Shown piece by piece: positions 1-9,288 of a DNA stretch of 27,779 nucleotides (its first letter is position 1; each line of letters begins with the position of its first letter). The notes below the pieces were generated by a model that did not search any database, was not told where the DNA came from, and saw only the letters and a list, made by a program, of their open reading frames with translations. The position numbers were made by a program, and so were the translations under genes. The DNA lies in the NCBI GenBank assembly GCA_039029915.1, contig JBCCFD010000046.1, positions 1 to 27,779 of the forward strand, read 5' to 3'. Source of the DNA: QQUD01 sp039029915 (GTDB taxonomy: Bacteria; Chloroflexota; Anaerolineae; Promineifilales; Promineifilaceae).

Positions 1-974
1 ACTGGCAGGCGATTGACCAAATAACCAGCAACTACTATGAAGCCGTTGTCACCAGCATCAATGCTGGGGTTGATTTAAACATGGTGCCGTTTGATACAAC
101 CGGGTTTATCAACGCGATGAATCGAGCCGTGCGCAGCGGTGATATTTCCGAAGACCGCGTTGATGACGCCGTGCGGCGCATTTTGACGGTCAAGATGCAG
201 CTTGGCTTGTTTGAACGGCCGTTACAAGATCCTAGCTTGCTGGCGCAGGTTGGGTCTGATGAACATCGGGCTTTGGCTCGGCAAGCCGTTGCTGAATCAA
301 TGGTGCTTTTACAAAACGAAAACAATGCATTGCCCGTATCTAAAGAGGTTGGCCGGATTTTTATTGGCGGTCAATTCGGAGACGATATTGGCTTGCAGTC
401 CGGCGGCTGGACGATTGAGTGGCAAGGTGCCAGTGGTGAAATTACGGAAGGCACAACGTTCTTAGAGGCCACTGAAACGGCCGTTTCGGCAAACAGTGAA
501 GTTTACTTTGATCGGTTTGGCCGGTTTGACGACCTGTTTGATGACGGTGGCGATTTGATGCGGGCGGATGTGGGGTTTGTGCTGCTGGGTGAACGGCCGT
601 ATGCAGAGGGTCGCGGCGATCGAGCGGATCTATCCATTAACGCTACCATGATTGAACGTATGCGAGAACGAGTGGATGTTTTAGTTGTGGTCTTAGTGAC
701 AGGACGGCCGTTGATTATTACCGACGCCTTACCTCTGGCAGATGCGTGGGTCGTGGCTTGGTGGCCCGGTACAGAGGGAGCAGGCATGACCGATGTGCTG
801 TTTGGTGATCAAGATTTTTCGGGGAAATTACCGTTTAGCTGGCCTCGAAGCAATGAACAGCTTCCCTTTGATTTTGAAAATATGCCCCTTGAAGGATGCG
901 CTGCGCCATTATTCCCCTTTGGATACGGCTTGACTTATGAAGATGGCAGTTTAGTTGCAGTTGGTGATTGCTAG
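1..974 (+). CDS. GH3 beta-glucosidase, C-terminal part (5' truncated by window edge)
   Basis: This is the last ~323 residues of a glycoside hydrolase family 3 exo-acting beta-glucosidase, which removes terminal glucose from beta-glucosides by a retaining mechanism. The frame is open from base 3. The first full codon is the Trp that follows the catalytic Asp in the GH3 'TDW' motif, and the two bases before it (AC) fit the end of an Asp codon, so the window begins at the nucleophile. Visible are the post-nucleophile segment (INAGVDLNMVPF), the GH3 C-terminal domain, the YAEGRGD segment that should carry the acid/base Glu, and the canonical C-terminal LFPFGYGLTY. It aligns along its whole length with the GH3 gene at 4600-6426, so the two are paralogues flanking a phosphorylase. 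It overlaps or abuts the next gene, depending on that gene's start. The family is clear; the exact linkage cleaved is not. Confidence 0.9.
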   Translation, partial: WQAIDQITSNYYEAVVTSINAGVDLNMVPFDTTGFINAMNRAVRSGDISEDRVDDAVRRILTVKMQLGLFERPLQDPSLLAQVGSDEHRALARQAVAESMVLLQNENNALPVSKEVGRIFIGGQFGDDIGLQSGGWTIEWQGASGEITEGTTFLEATETAVSANSEVYFDRFGRFDDLFDDGGDLMRADVGFVLLGERPYAEGRGDRADLSINATMIERMRERVDVLVVVLVTGRPLIITDALPLADAWVVAWWPGTEGAGMTDVLFGDQDFSGKLPFSWPRSNEQLPFDFENMPLEGCAAPLFPFGYGLTYEDGSLVAVGDC

Positions 975-1005
975 AAAAATGGATAATGTGCAGGAGTCAG
1001 GTCGA

Positions 1006-4000
1006 GTGAATCAAAGAGCCCAAGAACTATATGTGGGTCAAACACCCTTCAACAGAAAGTCTAGCGCCGTGACGGGTCAGTTTGTCACCTTATTTGGTGA
1101 GCCCTATTATCGAATCCTACACAGCGACCAGATGCCCCCGTTTTTCATGAGCCTTGTTAGTCACTCTGATCATTGGCTGTTTATTGCCAGTAACGGTGGC
1201 TTAACGGCGGGACGCACGTATGCCGATTCGGCACTTTTCCCTTATGAAACGGAAGATAAGATCGTGGCCAATGCTGAACAAAATGGGAGTCAGACCCTTA
1301 TTCAGGTTGAACAAAACGGCCGTCTTCAGCTTTGGGAACCGTTTTCAAATCGGTATGCGGGCGTTTACCGCATTGATCGTCATCTGTATAAAAACGATAT
1401 TGGCAACAAGCTCATTTTTGAAGAAGTCAATCACGACCTACAGCTGACCATGCACTTGTCTTGGCGCGTTAGTGAGCGGTTCGGCTTTGTCAAAACGGGC
1501 TGGCTTTTCAACCGCAGCGAAACAGATAGTCAGGTTCGGCTTCTGGATGGGTTTAGAAATATATTGCCTTATGGCACAACATCCCAGCTTCAAACAACGA
1601 TGAGCAGTTTGCTAAATGCATACAAACGGAGCGAACTGGAAAAAGAAACCGGCCTTGGCATTTTTGCCTTGAGCGCCACCTTGACAGATCAGGCAGAGCC
1701 GAGCGAATCATTAAAGGCGACGGTGGCCTGGCAGGTTGGATTAGCTGCTGATTGTTACTTGCTTTCAACTCAGCAGATAAACGCATTCCGCAACGGCCGT
1801 TCCCTCCAAGCTGAATCAGAAATGCTGGGCAAGGCGGCCTCATATTTTGCGTCATCATCGTTCACCTTAGCTGCTAATACTGATAAAACATGGCATTTTG
1901 TAGCCGATCTCAATCAGGATCATGCTGCTGTCGCCCAACGAATTCATTTTTTGAAACAAGATTGTGGCCAGATCGTCAAACAGGTTGAAACTGATATTGA
2001 TGCAGGAACAAAAGCGCTTGTGAACCACGTTGCTTCAGCGGATGGGCTTCAGCTTTCTGCCCAAACCGAAACCGCGACCCATCACTTTGCCAATGTGCTT
2101 TTCAATATTATGCGGGGCGGTATCTTTGCCAACGGCAATGTAGTTAATCGGGCAGATTTAATTGATTTTATGCGGGTGCGTAACCAACCCGTTTTGGCCG
2201 CTCAACGAGCGTGGGTTGACGCTCTGCCGGAGGAAATGAGCATTAGCTTTCTCCATCAAAAAGCTTCAGAAAATGGCGACCCAAATCTTATCCGGCTTTG
2301 CTATGAATATTTGCCGCTCACCTTTAGCCGTCGTCATGGAGACCCCAGCCGACCTTGGAACCAATTTTCGATTAACCTAAAAAAGGAAGATGGGTCACCC
2401 AAGCTTGATTATCAGGGCAACTGGCGGGATATTTTCCAAAATTGGGAGCCGCTGCTTTTTTCCTTTCCAGACTATTTGCTTGGCGTGATTGCCAAGTTTT
2501 TGAATGCCACCACGGCTGATGGGTACAATCCTTACCGCGTTACCCGTGATGGGATTGAATGGGAAGTGCCAGAACCAGAGAATCCGTGGGCCAACATCGG
2601 TTACTGGAGCGATCATCAAATTATTTACCTGCAAAAGTTGCTCGAGATGGCAAATCAGCTGCATCCAGGTCAGCTGCAGGCGCTGTGGCATAAACCCGTT
2701 TTTGCATATACCAACGTGCCTTATCGCTTACGGCCGTATTCTGAAATGCTCAAAGATTGGTACAACACCATCGATTTTGATTGGGATTGTGAAACGGAAA
2801 CAAAGACGGCCGTTTCTCAAATGGGGACAGACGGCCGTTTATTGCTCAGCAAGGATGGGACCGTTCTTCATGGGACGCTGATAGAGAAATTGCTGACGCT
2901 TTTACTAGCGAAGTTAGCTAATTTGGTGCCAGATGGCGGCATTTGGATGAATACCCAGCGGCCTGAATGGAACGATGCTAATAATGCACTGGTAGGCAAA
3001 GGGTTGTCTGTGGTCACAGCCGCCTATCTCCGTCGTTTTATTGCTTTTTGGGAGCAACAGCTGGCAGATAAAAACGACAGCTTTGATGTGAACTCAGGCT
3101 TGATAACGCTTTTAACTGACATTCAAACCGTATTTGAAACTTTTCAGCCCCACCTCAAAACCGGTTTTTCTGCTGATAGTCGGCAGAAATTTATGGACGC
3201 CCTTGGTCAAGCGATCACTGCCTATCGGGATGGTGTCTACGAAAATGGGGTATCAAGCGTACAAGGTGTGATCGACGCCCAAACCCTAAAATCATTCCTC
3301 ATGCTGGCTCAAACCTATATTGACGCCACCTTGGAGAAAAATTGGCGGCCAGATGGACTGGCACACACTTACAACATTTTGCAATTGGATGAGCAGGGTG
3401 CTCATGTTAAACATCTCTATTTGATGTTGGAAGGACAAGTAGCGATGCTGTCCTCAGGTACGGTTGCGGGTGAAAAAGTGGTGTCGATGTTAAATAGCCT
3501 GCGCCATAGTGATCTTTATCGGGCTGATCAGCATTCCTACATGCTGTATCCCAATCGAAAACTGGCTGGCTTTTTAAGGAAAAATAATGTGCCTGCTGAA
3601 AAAGTAGCCGACTCTAAGCTGGTTAAAGCTTTGGTTGAGGCAAAAGATACGCGTTTGTTGGCTCGCGATCTGAACGGCGTTTTTCACTTCAACGGCCGTT
3701 TTCGCAACGTCAAAAATGTGATTGAGCTGTTAGATGAGCTGGCCGAAGACTCAGCTTATGCCTCTCTGGTTGAATCGGAAAAACCGTTTATTTTGACTCT
3801 TTTTGAAGAGACATTTAATCATCGTGAATTTACCGGTCGGTCTGGCACCTTCTTTGCTTATGAAGGGTTAGGCAGCATCTATTGGCACATGGTGTCTAAA
3901 TTGCTTTTAGCGACACAGGAATGCTACTTGAGCGCCCGAGATAGCGGAGCATCCCCAGAGGTTTTAAGCGCGTTGCATGACGCCTACTACGATATTCGGT

Positions 4001-4476
4001 CAGGCATTGGTTTTAATAAAACGCCAAAAGTTTACGGCGCGTTTCCCACCGATCCGTATTCACACACGCCGATGGGCGGTGGGGCGAGACAGCCCGGGAT
4101 GACGGGGCAGGTCAAAGAAGAGATTATGGCGCGATGGGGTGAACTTGGCATCGAAATGAGCAACGGCTGGCTGAGTTTCAAACCCACGTTGCTTCGTGTA
4201 GATGAATTTGTGAGAGAAAATCGAATCTACAATTACGTCGATGTTTCTGGACAGGCGCAAACTATTTCAATTCCTGCCAATGGGCTTGCTTTCACGCTTT
4301 GTCAGCTGCCTATTGTTTATGTTCAAGGGAATACGCCTCAGATTGAGGTGCTGTTTAAAAACGGCCGTTCTCAAACAATCCAAGGCATAACCCTTGAGTC
4401 AGAACTGACCCAAGCTATTTTGAACCGTGATGGACAAGTTAAGCAGCTAACCGTAACTGTCACAACAATCCAATGA
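1006..4476 (+). CDS. Large GH94/GH149/GH161-type inverting beta-glucan phosphorylase
   Basis: A protein of about 1,156 aa resembling clan GH-Q phosphorylases, which cleave beta-glucosides with phosphate to give glucose 1-phosphate. Evidence is the size (GH149 and GH161 beta-1,3-oligoglucan phosphorylases are of this order, GH94 enzymes usually shorter), an aromatic-rich (alpha/alpha)6-barrel-like segment (LDYQGNWRDIFQNWE) and the motif RPEWNDANN. The Asp of that motif (about residue 657) matches the catalytic acid in the 'WND' motif of GH94. There is no signal peptide, so it is cytoplasmic. The frame opens further upstream (TTG at 955, ATG at 979). The GTG at 1006 is preferred because AGGAG lies at 992-996, 9 bases before it. 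The flanking GH3 beta-glucosidases suggest one pathway for beta-1,3- or mixed-linkage glucan oligomers. GH161 is the best guess, GH149 or an unclassified relative the alternatives. The substrate is inferred. Confidence 0.65.
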   Translation: MNQRAQELYVGQTPFNRKSSAVTGQFVTLFGEPYYRILHSDQMPPFFMSLVSHSDHWLFIASNGGLTAGRTYADSALFPYETEDKIVANAEQNGSQTLIQVEQNGRLQLWEPFSNRYAGVYRIDRHLYKNDIGNKLIFEEVNHDLQLTMHLSWRVSERFGFVKTGWLFNRSETDSQVRLLDGFRNILPYGTTSQLQTTMSSLLNAYKRSELEKETGLGIFALSATLTDQAEPSESLKATVAWQVGLAADCYLLSTQQINAFRNGRSLQAESEMLGKAASYFASSSFTLAANTDKTWHFVADLNQDHAAVAQRIHFLKQDCGQIVKQVETDIDAGTKALVNHVASADGLQLSAQTETATHHFANVLFNIMRGGIFANGNVVNRADLIDFMRVRNQPVLAAQRAWVDALPEEMSISFLHQKASENGDPNLIRLCYEYLPLTFSRRHGDPSRPWNQFSINLKKEDGSPKLDYQGNWRDIFQNWEPLLFSFPDYLLGVIAKFLNATTADGYNPYRVTRDGIEWEVPEPENPWANIGYWSDHQIIYLQKLLEMANQLHPGQLQALWHKPVFAYTNVPYRLRPYSEMLKDWYNTIDFDWDCETETKTAVSQMGTDGRLLLSKDGTVLHGTLIEKLLTLLLAKLANLVPDGGIWMNTQRPEWNDANNALVGKGLSVVTAAYLRRFIAFWEQQLADKNDSFDVNSGLITLLTDIQTVFETFQPHLKTGFSADSRQKFMDALGQAITAYRDGVYENGVSSVQGVIDAQTLKSFLMLAQTYIDATLEKNWRPDGLAHTYNILQLDEQGAHVKHLYLMLEGQVAMLSSGTVAGEKVVSMLNSLRHSDLYRADQHSYMLYPNRKLAGFLRKNNVPAEKVADSKLVKALVEAKDTRLLARDLNGVFHFNGRFRNVKNVIELLDELAEDSAYASLVESEKPFILTLFEETFNHREFTGRSGTFFAYEGLGSIYWHMVSKLLLATQECYLSARDSGASPEVLSALHDAYYDIRSGIGFNKTPKVYGAFPTDPYSHTPMGGGARQPGMTGQVKEEIMARWGELGIEMSNGWLSFKPTLLRVDEFVRENRIYNYVDVSGQAQTISIPANGLAFTLCQLPIVYVQGNTPQIEVLFKNGRSQTIQGITLESELTQAILNRDGQVKQLTVTVTTIQ

Positions 4477-4514
4477 TGATTGGACCCAATCGTGCTCGTC
4501 GTTGAACTTCGTGC

Positions 4515-4543
4515 TCGGCTTTGATTGGAAGATTTAAAGCCGA
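4515..4543 (+). other. Weak hairpin in the leader between phosphorylase and second GH3
   Basis: TCGGCTTT (4515-4522) can pair with AAAGCCGA (4536-4543), an 8-bp stem with a 13-base loop and no following T run. It lies in the 123-base gap 4477-4599, which otherwise holds only the ribosome binding site of the next gene. It may be a leader or processing structure, or chance. Confidence 0.25.
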
Positions 4544-4599
4544 TTGCGCCAATAATGAACGAGCAAGATAAAAATCGAAGAACGAAGAAGGAACAAGCT

Positions 4600-6426
4600 A
4601 TGTTGCCATATCAAAATAAAAGTTTACCAATCTCAGAGCGCCTAGATGATTTGATAGGACGAATGACATTGGCTGAGAAGATTGGGCAAATGACCCAAGT
4701 TGAAAAAAATAGCATCAAATCAGGCGCCATTACTGAAATGGGCATCGGCTCCATTTTAAGCGGTGGTGGCGGATATCCTGATCCCAATACGCCAGAAAAT
4801 TGGCGCAAAATGGTTGAGGGGTTTCAAAAAGAAGCGCTTGAAGCCAGGTTAGGCATTCCGATGATTTATGGTGTTGATGCGGTACACGGCCATAATAATG
4901 TGGTTGGTGCCACCATTTTCCCACACAATATCGGTCTGGGGGCTTCGGACGAGCCTGACCTGGTGCAGCGTATTGCTGAAGCAACGGCCGTTGAGCTGAA
5001 AGCGACCGGCGTGCGTTGGAACTTTGCGCCTGCGGTGTCTTATCCTCTGGATATTCGCTGGGGTCGTTCGTATGAAGGCTTTAGCCAAAATACCGAAGAT
5101 ATCACCAAGATGTCGACAGCCTATGTAAAAGGGCTGCTCGGCGAACATATGGAAAGCTCAATCTTGCCATCGGTGAAGCATTTTATTGCTGACGGAGCCG
5201 CTACTTGGGGCACATCTAAACGAATTCCATCAGATGATTTGGAACTACTCGAAAAAGACCCCACGCTGGCCAATGCCAAGGTAGGAGAATGGATGATCCA
5301 TTATCTCAAACTGGGGGCGTGGAAGATTGATCAGGGGGTAAGCGACATTGATGAAGAAACGCTCCGTCGTGACCATTTGCCACCGTATCTATCAGCCATG
5401 GCGGCTGGTGCTAAGAACATTATGGTTTCCTACAGCTCATGGGGCGGTCTCAAAATGCACGCTCAAAGATATTTGCTTACTGAGGTGCTCAAAGGTGAAC
5501 TCGGTTTTGATGGCTTTTTGGTGACCGACTGGGAGGCGATCGATCAGATTAACCCAGATTTCTATACCTCGGTTGTGGCCTCAATCAATGCTGGCATTGA
5601 TATGGTTATGGTGCCATACGATTATTTGCGCTTTATTTCGATGATGGGTGAAGCTGTGAAGAAGGGTGATGTGCCGGAAGAGCGGATTGATGATGCTGCG
5701 CGTCGTATTTTGAAGGTGAAATTTGAAATGGGGCTGTTTGAGCAGCCCTACTGCGATACCCCGCTTGAGATGGTTGGGCATGCTGATCATCGTCAGATCG
5801 CTCGCGAAGCGGTCCGAAAAACGTTGACTTTGCTTAAAAATGAAGAGGCGTTGCCTATTTCTAAAAACGCGGAACGGGTTTTGGTAGCTGGCGTTGCCGC
5901 TGATGATATTGGCTTCCAATGTGGCGGCTGGACCATTGACTGGATGGGGCGACCGGGTGCTATCACGCCGGGAACAACGATTCTTGACGGTATTAAGGCA
6001 CAGGTTGGCGAAACGGCCGTTCGTTACAGCCTCAAAGGTGATTTTGATGAACGGGCACCAGTAGCCGTTGTGGTGTTAGCTGAAGACCCCTATGCTGAAG
6101 GCATGGGCGATCGCTCAGATTTACACTTGTCGGCTGACCACGTCGCTCTGCTCGAAAAAGTAAGACCACAGTGTGACAAGATGATTGTGATTTTAATGTC
6201 GGGACGGCCGTTAATCATTACGGACCAACTGCCCATTATGGATGCATTTTTGGCAGCTTGGCTTCCTGGCACTGAGGGCGACGGGGTCACAGATGTATTG
6301 TTTGGCGACCATCCTTTCGTTGGCAAACTTAAATACATTTGGCCAAAAAGCATGGCGCAAATTCCAATCAGCGCCATGAATGGCGCGGCCCCTCTTTTTG
6401 CACCCGGTGATGAAATTTTGACGTAA
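4600..6426 (+). CDS. GH3 beta-glucosidase, cytoplasmic
   Basis: A complete GH3 enzyme of 608 aa that hydrolyses beta-glucosides from the non-reducing end. Motifs in order: RLDDLIGRMTLAEKIGQM at the N-terminus, GVDAVHGHNNV, VKHFIADGAATWG with the substrate-binding Lys-His, and GFLVTDWEAID with the nucleophile Asp at about residue 310. YAEGMGD follows, with the probable acid/base Glu at about residue 500. ATG 4600 is chosen because AAGGA (4588-4592) sits 7 bases before it; the open frame runs back to a TTG at 4525 without a better site. There is no signal peptide. It is a paralogue of the truncated GH3 gene at the window start, but its C-terminus ends in LFAPGDEILT and lacks the usual FGYGLTY motif. 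Together with the upstream phosphorylase it probably completes intracellular beta-glucan breakdown. Confidence 0.93.
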   Translation: MLPYQNKSLPISERLDDLIGRMTLAEKIGQMTQVEKNSIKSGAITEMGIGSILSGGGGYPDPNTPENWRKMVEGFQKEALEARLGIPMIYGVDAVHGHNNVVGATIFPHNIGLGASDEPDLVQRIAEATAVELKATGVRWNFAPAVSYPLDIRWGRSYEGFSQNTEDITKMSTAYVKGLLGEHMESSILPSVKHFIADGAATWGTSKRIPSDDLELLEKDPTLANAKVGEWMIHYLKLGAWKIDQGVSDIDEETLRRDHLPPYLSAMAAGAKNIMVSYSSWGGLKMHAQRYLLTEVLKGELGFDGFLVTDWEAIDQINPDFYTSVVASINAGIDMVMVPYDYLRFISMMGEAVKKGDVPEERIDDAARRILKVKFEMGLFEQPYCDTPLEMVGHADHRQIAREAVRKTLTLLKNEEALPISKNAERVLVAGVAADDIGFQCGGWTIDWMGRPGAITPGTTILDGIKAQVGETAVRYSLKGDFDERAPVAVVVLAEDPYAEGMGDRSDLHLSADHVALLEKVRPQCDKMIVILMSGRPLIITDQLPIMDAFLAAWLPGTEGDGVTDVLFGDHPFVGKLKYIWPKSMAQIPISAMNGAAPLFAPGDEILT

Positions 6427-6445
6427 CCTGCACCCTCCGTGGAAG

Positions 6446-6474
6446 CCTCCGGAAGGTCATAACCCTTCCGGAGG
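6446..6474 (+). terminator. Strong hairpin after the beta-glucan genes
   Basis: CCTCCGGAAGG (6446-6456) and CCTTCCGGAGG (6464-6474) form a perfect 11-bp stem with a 7-base loop, 20 bases after the GH3 stop. No T run follows, so it is not a classical intrinsic terminator. It could protect the mRNA 3' end, or attenuate transcription before the methyltransferase gene. Confidence 0.5.
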
Positions 6475-6519
6475 ATATCCAATGACTATCAGGAATGATC
6501 TCACAGAAGAGAAAAAGTT

Positions 6520-7272
6520 ATGACGCTTGACGAATTGAAAAAAATTGCAAAGGCCAACAGCCAATTAAGAGGCTGGGATTTTTCAAGCATCAGTAGTGAA
6601 GTTAGCCCAAAACCTTGGGATTATAAAACCGTCGTCCGCCAATATCTTAAGCCAACTGATACTGTATTAGATGTCGGCACTGGCGGTGGCGAGGTGTTTT
6701 TGTCGCTGGCTGATGCGTTTGAGTCAGGGATTGGCGTCGATCAACAGACCTCGATGGTGGCCACAGCTAAAGAAAACCTTGCCAATTTAGGTGTCCAAAA
6801 TGTTCACTTTCAACAGATGGAAGCGGATGATTTAGCGTTTGAAGACGAATCATTTGACATGGTGCTCGTGAAGCATTTGCACGTGTATGTGGATGAAATG
6901 GCGCGGGTTTTGCGTCCCGGTGGCTATTGCATTGTTCAGGCTGTAGGCATGAATTCGTCCATGAATATGCTCAAGGCGTTTGGCTGGACACCACAAAGCT
7001 TTGGCGATGATTGGTGGCAGCCTGTTTCTGCGATGGCGCCGGAATTTGAAGCCAATGGATGCCGAGTTTTGGCACAGGCAGAGATGAATGTGCCGTGCTG
7101 GTTCAAAGATGTTGAATCAGCTTTGTTCTTCATTATGGCAGTGCCTTGGCCTGAACGGATCGATTTAGACAAACACGGTCCGCAAATTCTTGACTACTTG
7201 GAAGCTAGTCAATCGAGTCGTGGCTTTGAATCTAATGAGCATTATGGTCTTTTGATTGTGCAGAAGCGCTGA
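6520..7272 (+). CDS. Class I SAM-dependent methyltransferase (UbiE/Methyltransf_11-like)
   Basis: A 250-aa protein with a Rossmann-type SAM-binding fold. Motif I is VLDVGTGGGE at residues 49-58, followed by GIGVDQQ (motif II region), FDMVLVKHLH (motif IV) and the characteristic MARVLRPGGYCIVQ of small-molecule methyltransferases. No membrane segment or signal peptide is seen. The substrate cannot be read from the sequence. A weak purine-rich GAAGAG stretch precedes the ATG. It lies between the hairpin at 6446-6474 and a terminator-like hairpin at 7280-7296, so it may form its own transcription unit and need have nothing to do with the neighbouring glycosidases. Confidence 0.85.
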   Translation: MTLDELKKIAKANSQLRGWDFSSISSEVSPKPWDYKTVVRQYLKPTDTVLDVGTGGGEVFLSLADAFESGIGVDQQTSMVATAKENLANLGVQNVHFQQMEADDLAFEDESFDMVLVKHLHVYVDEMARVLRPGGYCIVQAVGMNSSMNMLKAFGWTPQSFGDDWWQPVSAMAPEFEANGCRVLAQAEMNVPCWFKDVESALFFIMAVPWPERIDLDKHGPQILDYLEASQSSRGFESNEHYGLLIVQKR

Positions 7273-7279
7273 AGGTTAC

Positions 7280-7299
7280 AGCGATTTCTCATCGCTTTT
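7280..7299 (+). terminator. Candidate intrinsic terminator after the methyltransferase
   Basis: AGCGAT (7280-7285) and ATCGCT (7291-7296) pair around a 5-base loop and are followed by TTT, then, after four bases (GGTG), by TTTTT. The stem is short, so it would be weak, but its position 7 bases after the stop fits. The rest of the 177-base gap contains the hairpin at 7392-7413 and no other clear element. Confidence 0.45.
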
Positions 7300-7391
7300 G
7301 GTGTTTTTGACGAGATGATTATTTGACCCACTTCCTTCGAAATGACTGGTTTGTGGAGAATGTATTTAGCCCAAAGGGCGTAAACTGGTTA

Positions 7392-7413
7392 GCCTTGTGA
7401 TTTATCACAAGGC
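7392..7413 (+). promoter_or_regulatory. 9-bp perfect inverted repeat upstream of the GH20 gene
   Basis: GCCTTGTGA (7392-7400) and TCACAAGGC (7405-7413) are exact inverted repeats with a TTTA spacer, centred about 47 bases before the GH20 start codon. No T run follows, so an operator for a dimeric regulator or an mRNA leader hairpin is more likely than a terminator. The regulator is unknown. Confidence 0.4.
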
Positions 7414-7449
7414 GCTCACGACACGATAAGAAAGCAAGGCGAAAAAGTA

Positions 7450-9288
7450 ATGAATATACCCATTTTACTTCCCCAACCGAGACAATTAGAGACCCTAGGC
7501 GGTGAGTTTACTCTACCCGATAGCGGTATTATTTTGGTGACTGCATCTGACCCGCAGGTGGTGCGATTCACGGCCGTCTCTCTAAAAGAACAGCTTGGTG
7601 AGGGATGGCAAATTAACGTTGGGAGTGTGCGTGTGGCTGGGGAAACGGCCGTTTCTCTCAACCTCATTCTAAATAGTCAAAAACATGCCCAGGGATACGA
7701 ACTAACTGTTACAACAAATGGTATTTCCATTGTGGCCGAAACCGCGGCGGGATTATTTTACGGTGTGCAAACGTTGAAACAGCTATTTAAAAATAGCCGT
7801 TTGCTGCCCACGCTGCGCATCCAAGATTGGCCAGACTTTCCCAATCGAGGCGTCATGCTGGATATTAGCCGTGATAAAGTGCCCACAATGGAAACGCTTT
7901 TTACGCTCATTGATCAGCTGGCCTCGTGGAAAGTCAACCAATTTCAACTGTACACCGAGCATACCTTTGCGTTTCGCCAGCATCCGGTGGTGTGGGCTGA
8001 TGCGTCACCCATTACAGGCGAAGAGATTTTGGCTATCGATGCGTATTGCCGGGAGCGATTTATTGAATTGGTGCCGAACCAAAACACATTTGGCCACATG
8101 CGACGCTGGCTGGTTCACGACGAATACAATCATCTGTCGGAATGTCCCGACGGCTGCGATACAATTTGGGGCTATTTTGATGAACCATTTACCCTTGATC
8201 CCAGCGAGCCGGGCAGTATCGAGCTTGTCCGCTCAATGCTTGACGAGCTGGTGCCGCACTTTACCAGCCTTCAATTTAATGTTGGCTGTGATGAAACGAT
8301 CGATCTGGGTCAGGGACGCAGCGCTGAGATTGTAAAAGAGCGGGGCGCGGGGCGCGTTTATCTTGATTTCCTCATGCGGATTTATCGTGAGGTCAAGCGA
8401 CACGGCCGTACCATGCAGTTTTGGGGTGATATTTTGGTGAATCATCCTGAATTGGTTTCTGAACTACCGCGTGATGTGGTGGCCTTGGAGTGGGGGTATG
8501 AAGCCGGACATGATTTTGATAAGCGGAGCGCGATTTTTGCTAAGGCAGGCATTCCCTTTTACGTTTGCCCAGGCACATCTTCTTGGAACACGATTGCGGG
8601 CCGAACGGATAATTCATTGGGGAACCTCAAAAACGCGGCTGAAAACGGATTGAAGCACGGGGCGGTTGGCTACTTAATAACCGATTGGGGTGACAATGGT
8701 CATTGGCAGCCAGCACCGGTTAGTTCAGTTGGGTTTGCCTATGGGGCGGCCGTTTCTTGGGGATATGACGCCAATGTGGAACTGGATATCAAAACGGCCG
8801 TTTCTGAACATGCATTTTGCAACAATGACCACGTGCTGGGTGAACTTGCCTATGAGCTGGGCAATGCCTTCAAAAATGTGGGGATTCAGTCGTTTAACGG
8901 CACCATTTTATTCTACACGATGCAAGCGACCGAAGAGGTGATTCGTAATCATCTTAAACATGAAGATGAATCGATTGCGGATCGGCTGGATGAAACAAAA
9001 GCGGCGATTGATCAAATAATGGACCCCTTGAAGACAGCTTATATTCACCGTGAAGATGCTGACCTCGTTAAGCGTGAGTTTCAATGGGCCGCTAATATGT
9101 TAAAACATGCTTGCGATCGAATATTGTGGGTGTTTAACGGTAATCCGCCTGATGAGAAAGCAAGCTTAGTAACGGCCGTTGATGCCCTCATTGCGGAACA
9201 TCAACTCATTTGGCACACGCGCAATCGCCCCGGTGGCTTCCGCGAATCCGTCGCCCGAATGGAGAAAATGAAAGAAATTTACGATTGA
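7450..9288 (+). CDS. GH20 beta-N-acetylhexosaminidase, cytoplasmic
   Basis: A 612-aa glycoside hydrolase family 20 enzyme, which releases terminal GlcNAc/GalNAc by substrate-assisted catalysis. Residues ~1-115 form the zincin-like GH20b domain, including GLFYGVQTLKQL. The TIM barrel begins at FPNRGVMLDISRDKVPT. The catalytic pair is NVGCDET with Asp281-Glu282; the usual GGDE is GCDE here, a variant also seen in uncharacterised GH20 groups. The C-terminal ~130 residues are helical. There is no signal peptide, so it should act on imported chito-oligosaccharides. This fits the downstream GNAT acetyltransferase and ABC permeases and the exported GH18 further on. The stop codon lies inside a 19-bp inverted repeat. 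An imperfect AAGGCGA precedes the ATG. Confidence 0.88.
   Translation: MNIPILLPQPRQLETLGGEFTLPDSGIILVTASDPQVVRFTAVSLKEQLGEGWQINVGSVRVAGETAVSLNLILNSQKHAQGYELTVTTNGISIVAETAAGLFYGVQTLKQLFKNSRLLPTLRIQDWPDFPNRGVMLDISRDKVPTMETLFTLIDQLASWKVNQFQLYTEHTFAFRQHPVVWADASPITGEEILAIDAYCRERFIELVPNQNTFGHMRRWLVHDEYNHLSECPDGCDTIWGYFDEPFTLDPSEPGSIELVRSMLDELVPHFTSLQFNVGCDETIDLGQGRSAEIVKERGAGRVYLDFLMRIYREVKRHGRTMQFWGDILVNHPELVSELPRDVVALEWGYEAGHDFDKRSAIFAKAGIPFYVCPGTSSWNTIAGRTDNSLGNLKNAAENGLKHGAVGYLITDWGDNGHWQPAPVSSVGFAYGAAVSWGYDANVELDIKTAVSEHAFCNNDHVLGELAYELGNAFKNVGIQSFNGTILFYTMQATEEVIRNHLKHEDESIADRLDETKAAIDQIMDPLKTAYIHREDADLVKREFQWAANMLKHACDRILWVFNGNPPDEKASLVTAVDALIAEHQLIWHTRNRPGGFRESVARMEKMKEIYD

Noticed and set aside
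6105..6114. GCGATCGC (cyanobacterial HIP1 core)
   Set aside because: Only about two copies (here and near 27600), so HIP1 itself is not enriched; the enriched palindrome is ACGGCCGT.
7320..7370. TTGACC at 7323-7328 as the promoter -35 for the GH20 gene
   Set aside because: No acceptable -10 hexamer lies 16-19 bases downstream.
8747..8754. GCGGCCGT in the GH20 gene, and TCGGCCGT near 19925 and 20705, as extra copies of the iterated palindrome
   Set aside because: They differ from ACGGCCGT at the first base and were left out of the count, though they may be decayed or nascent copies.
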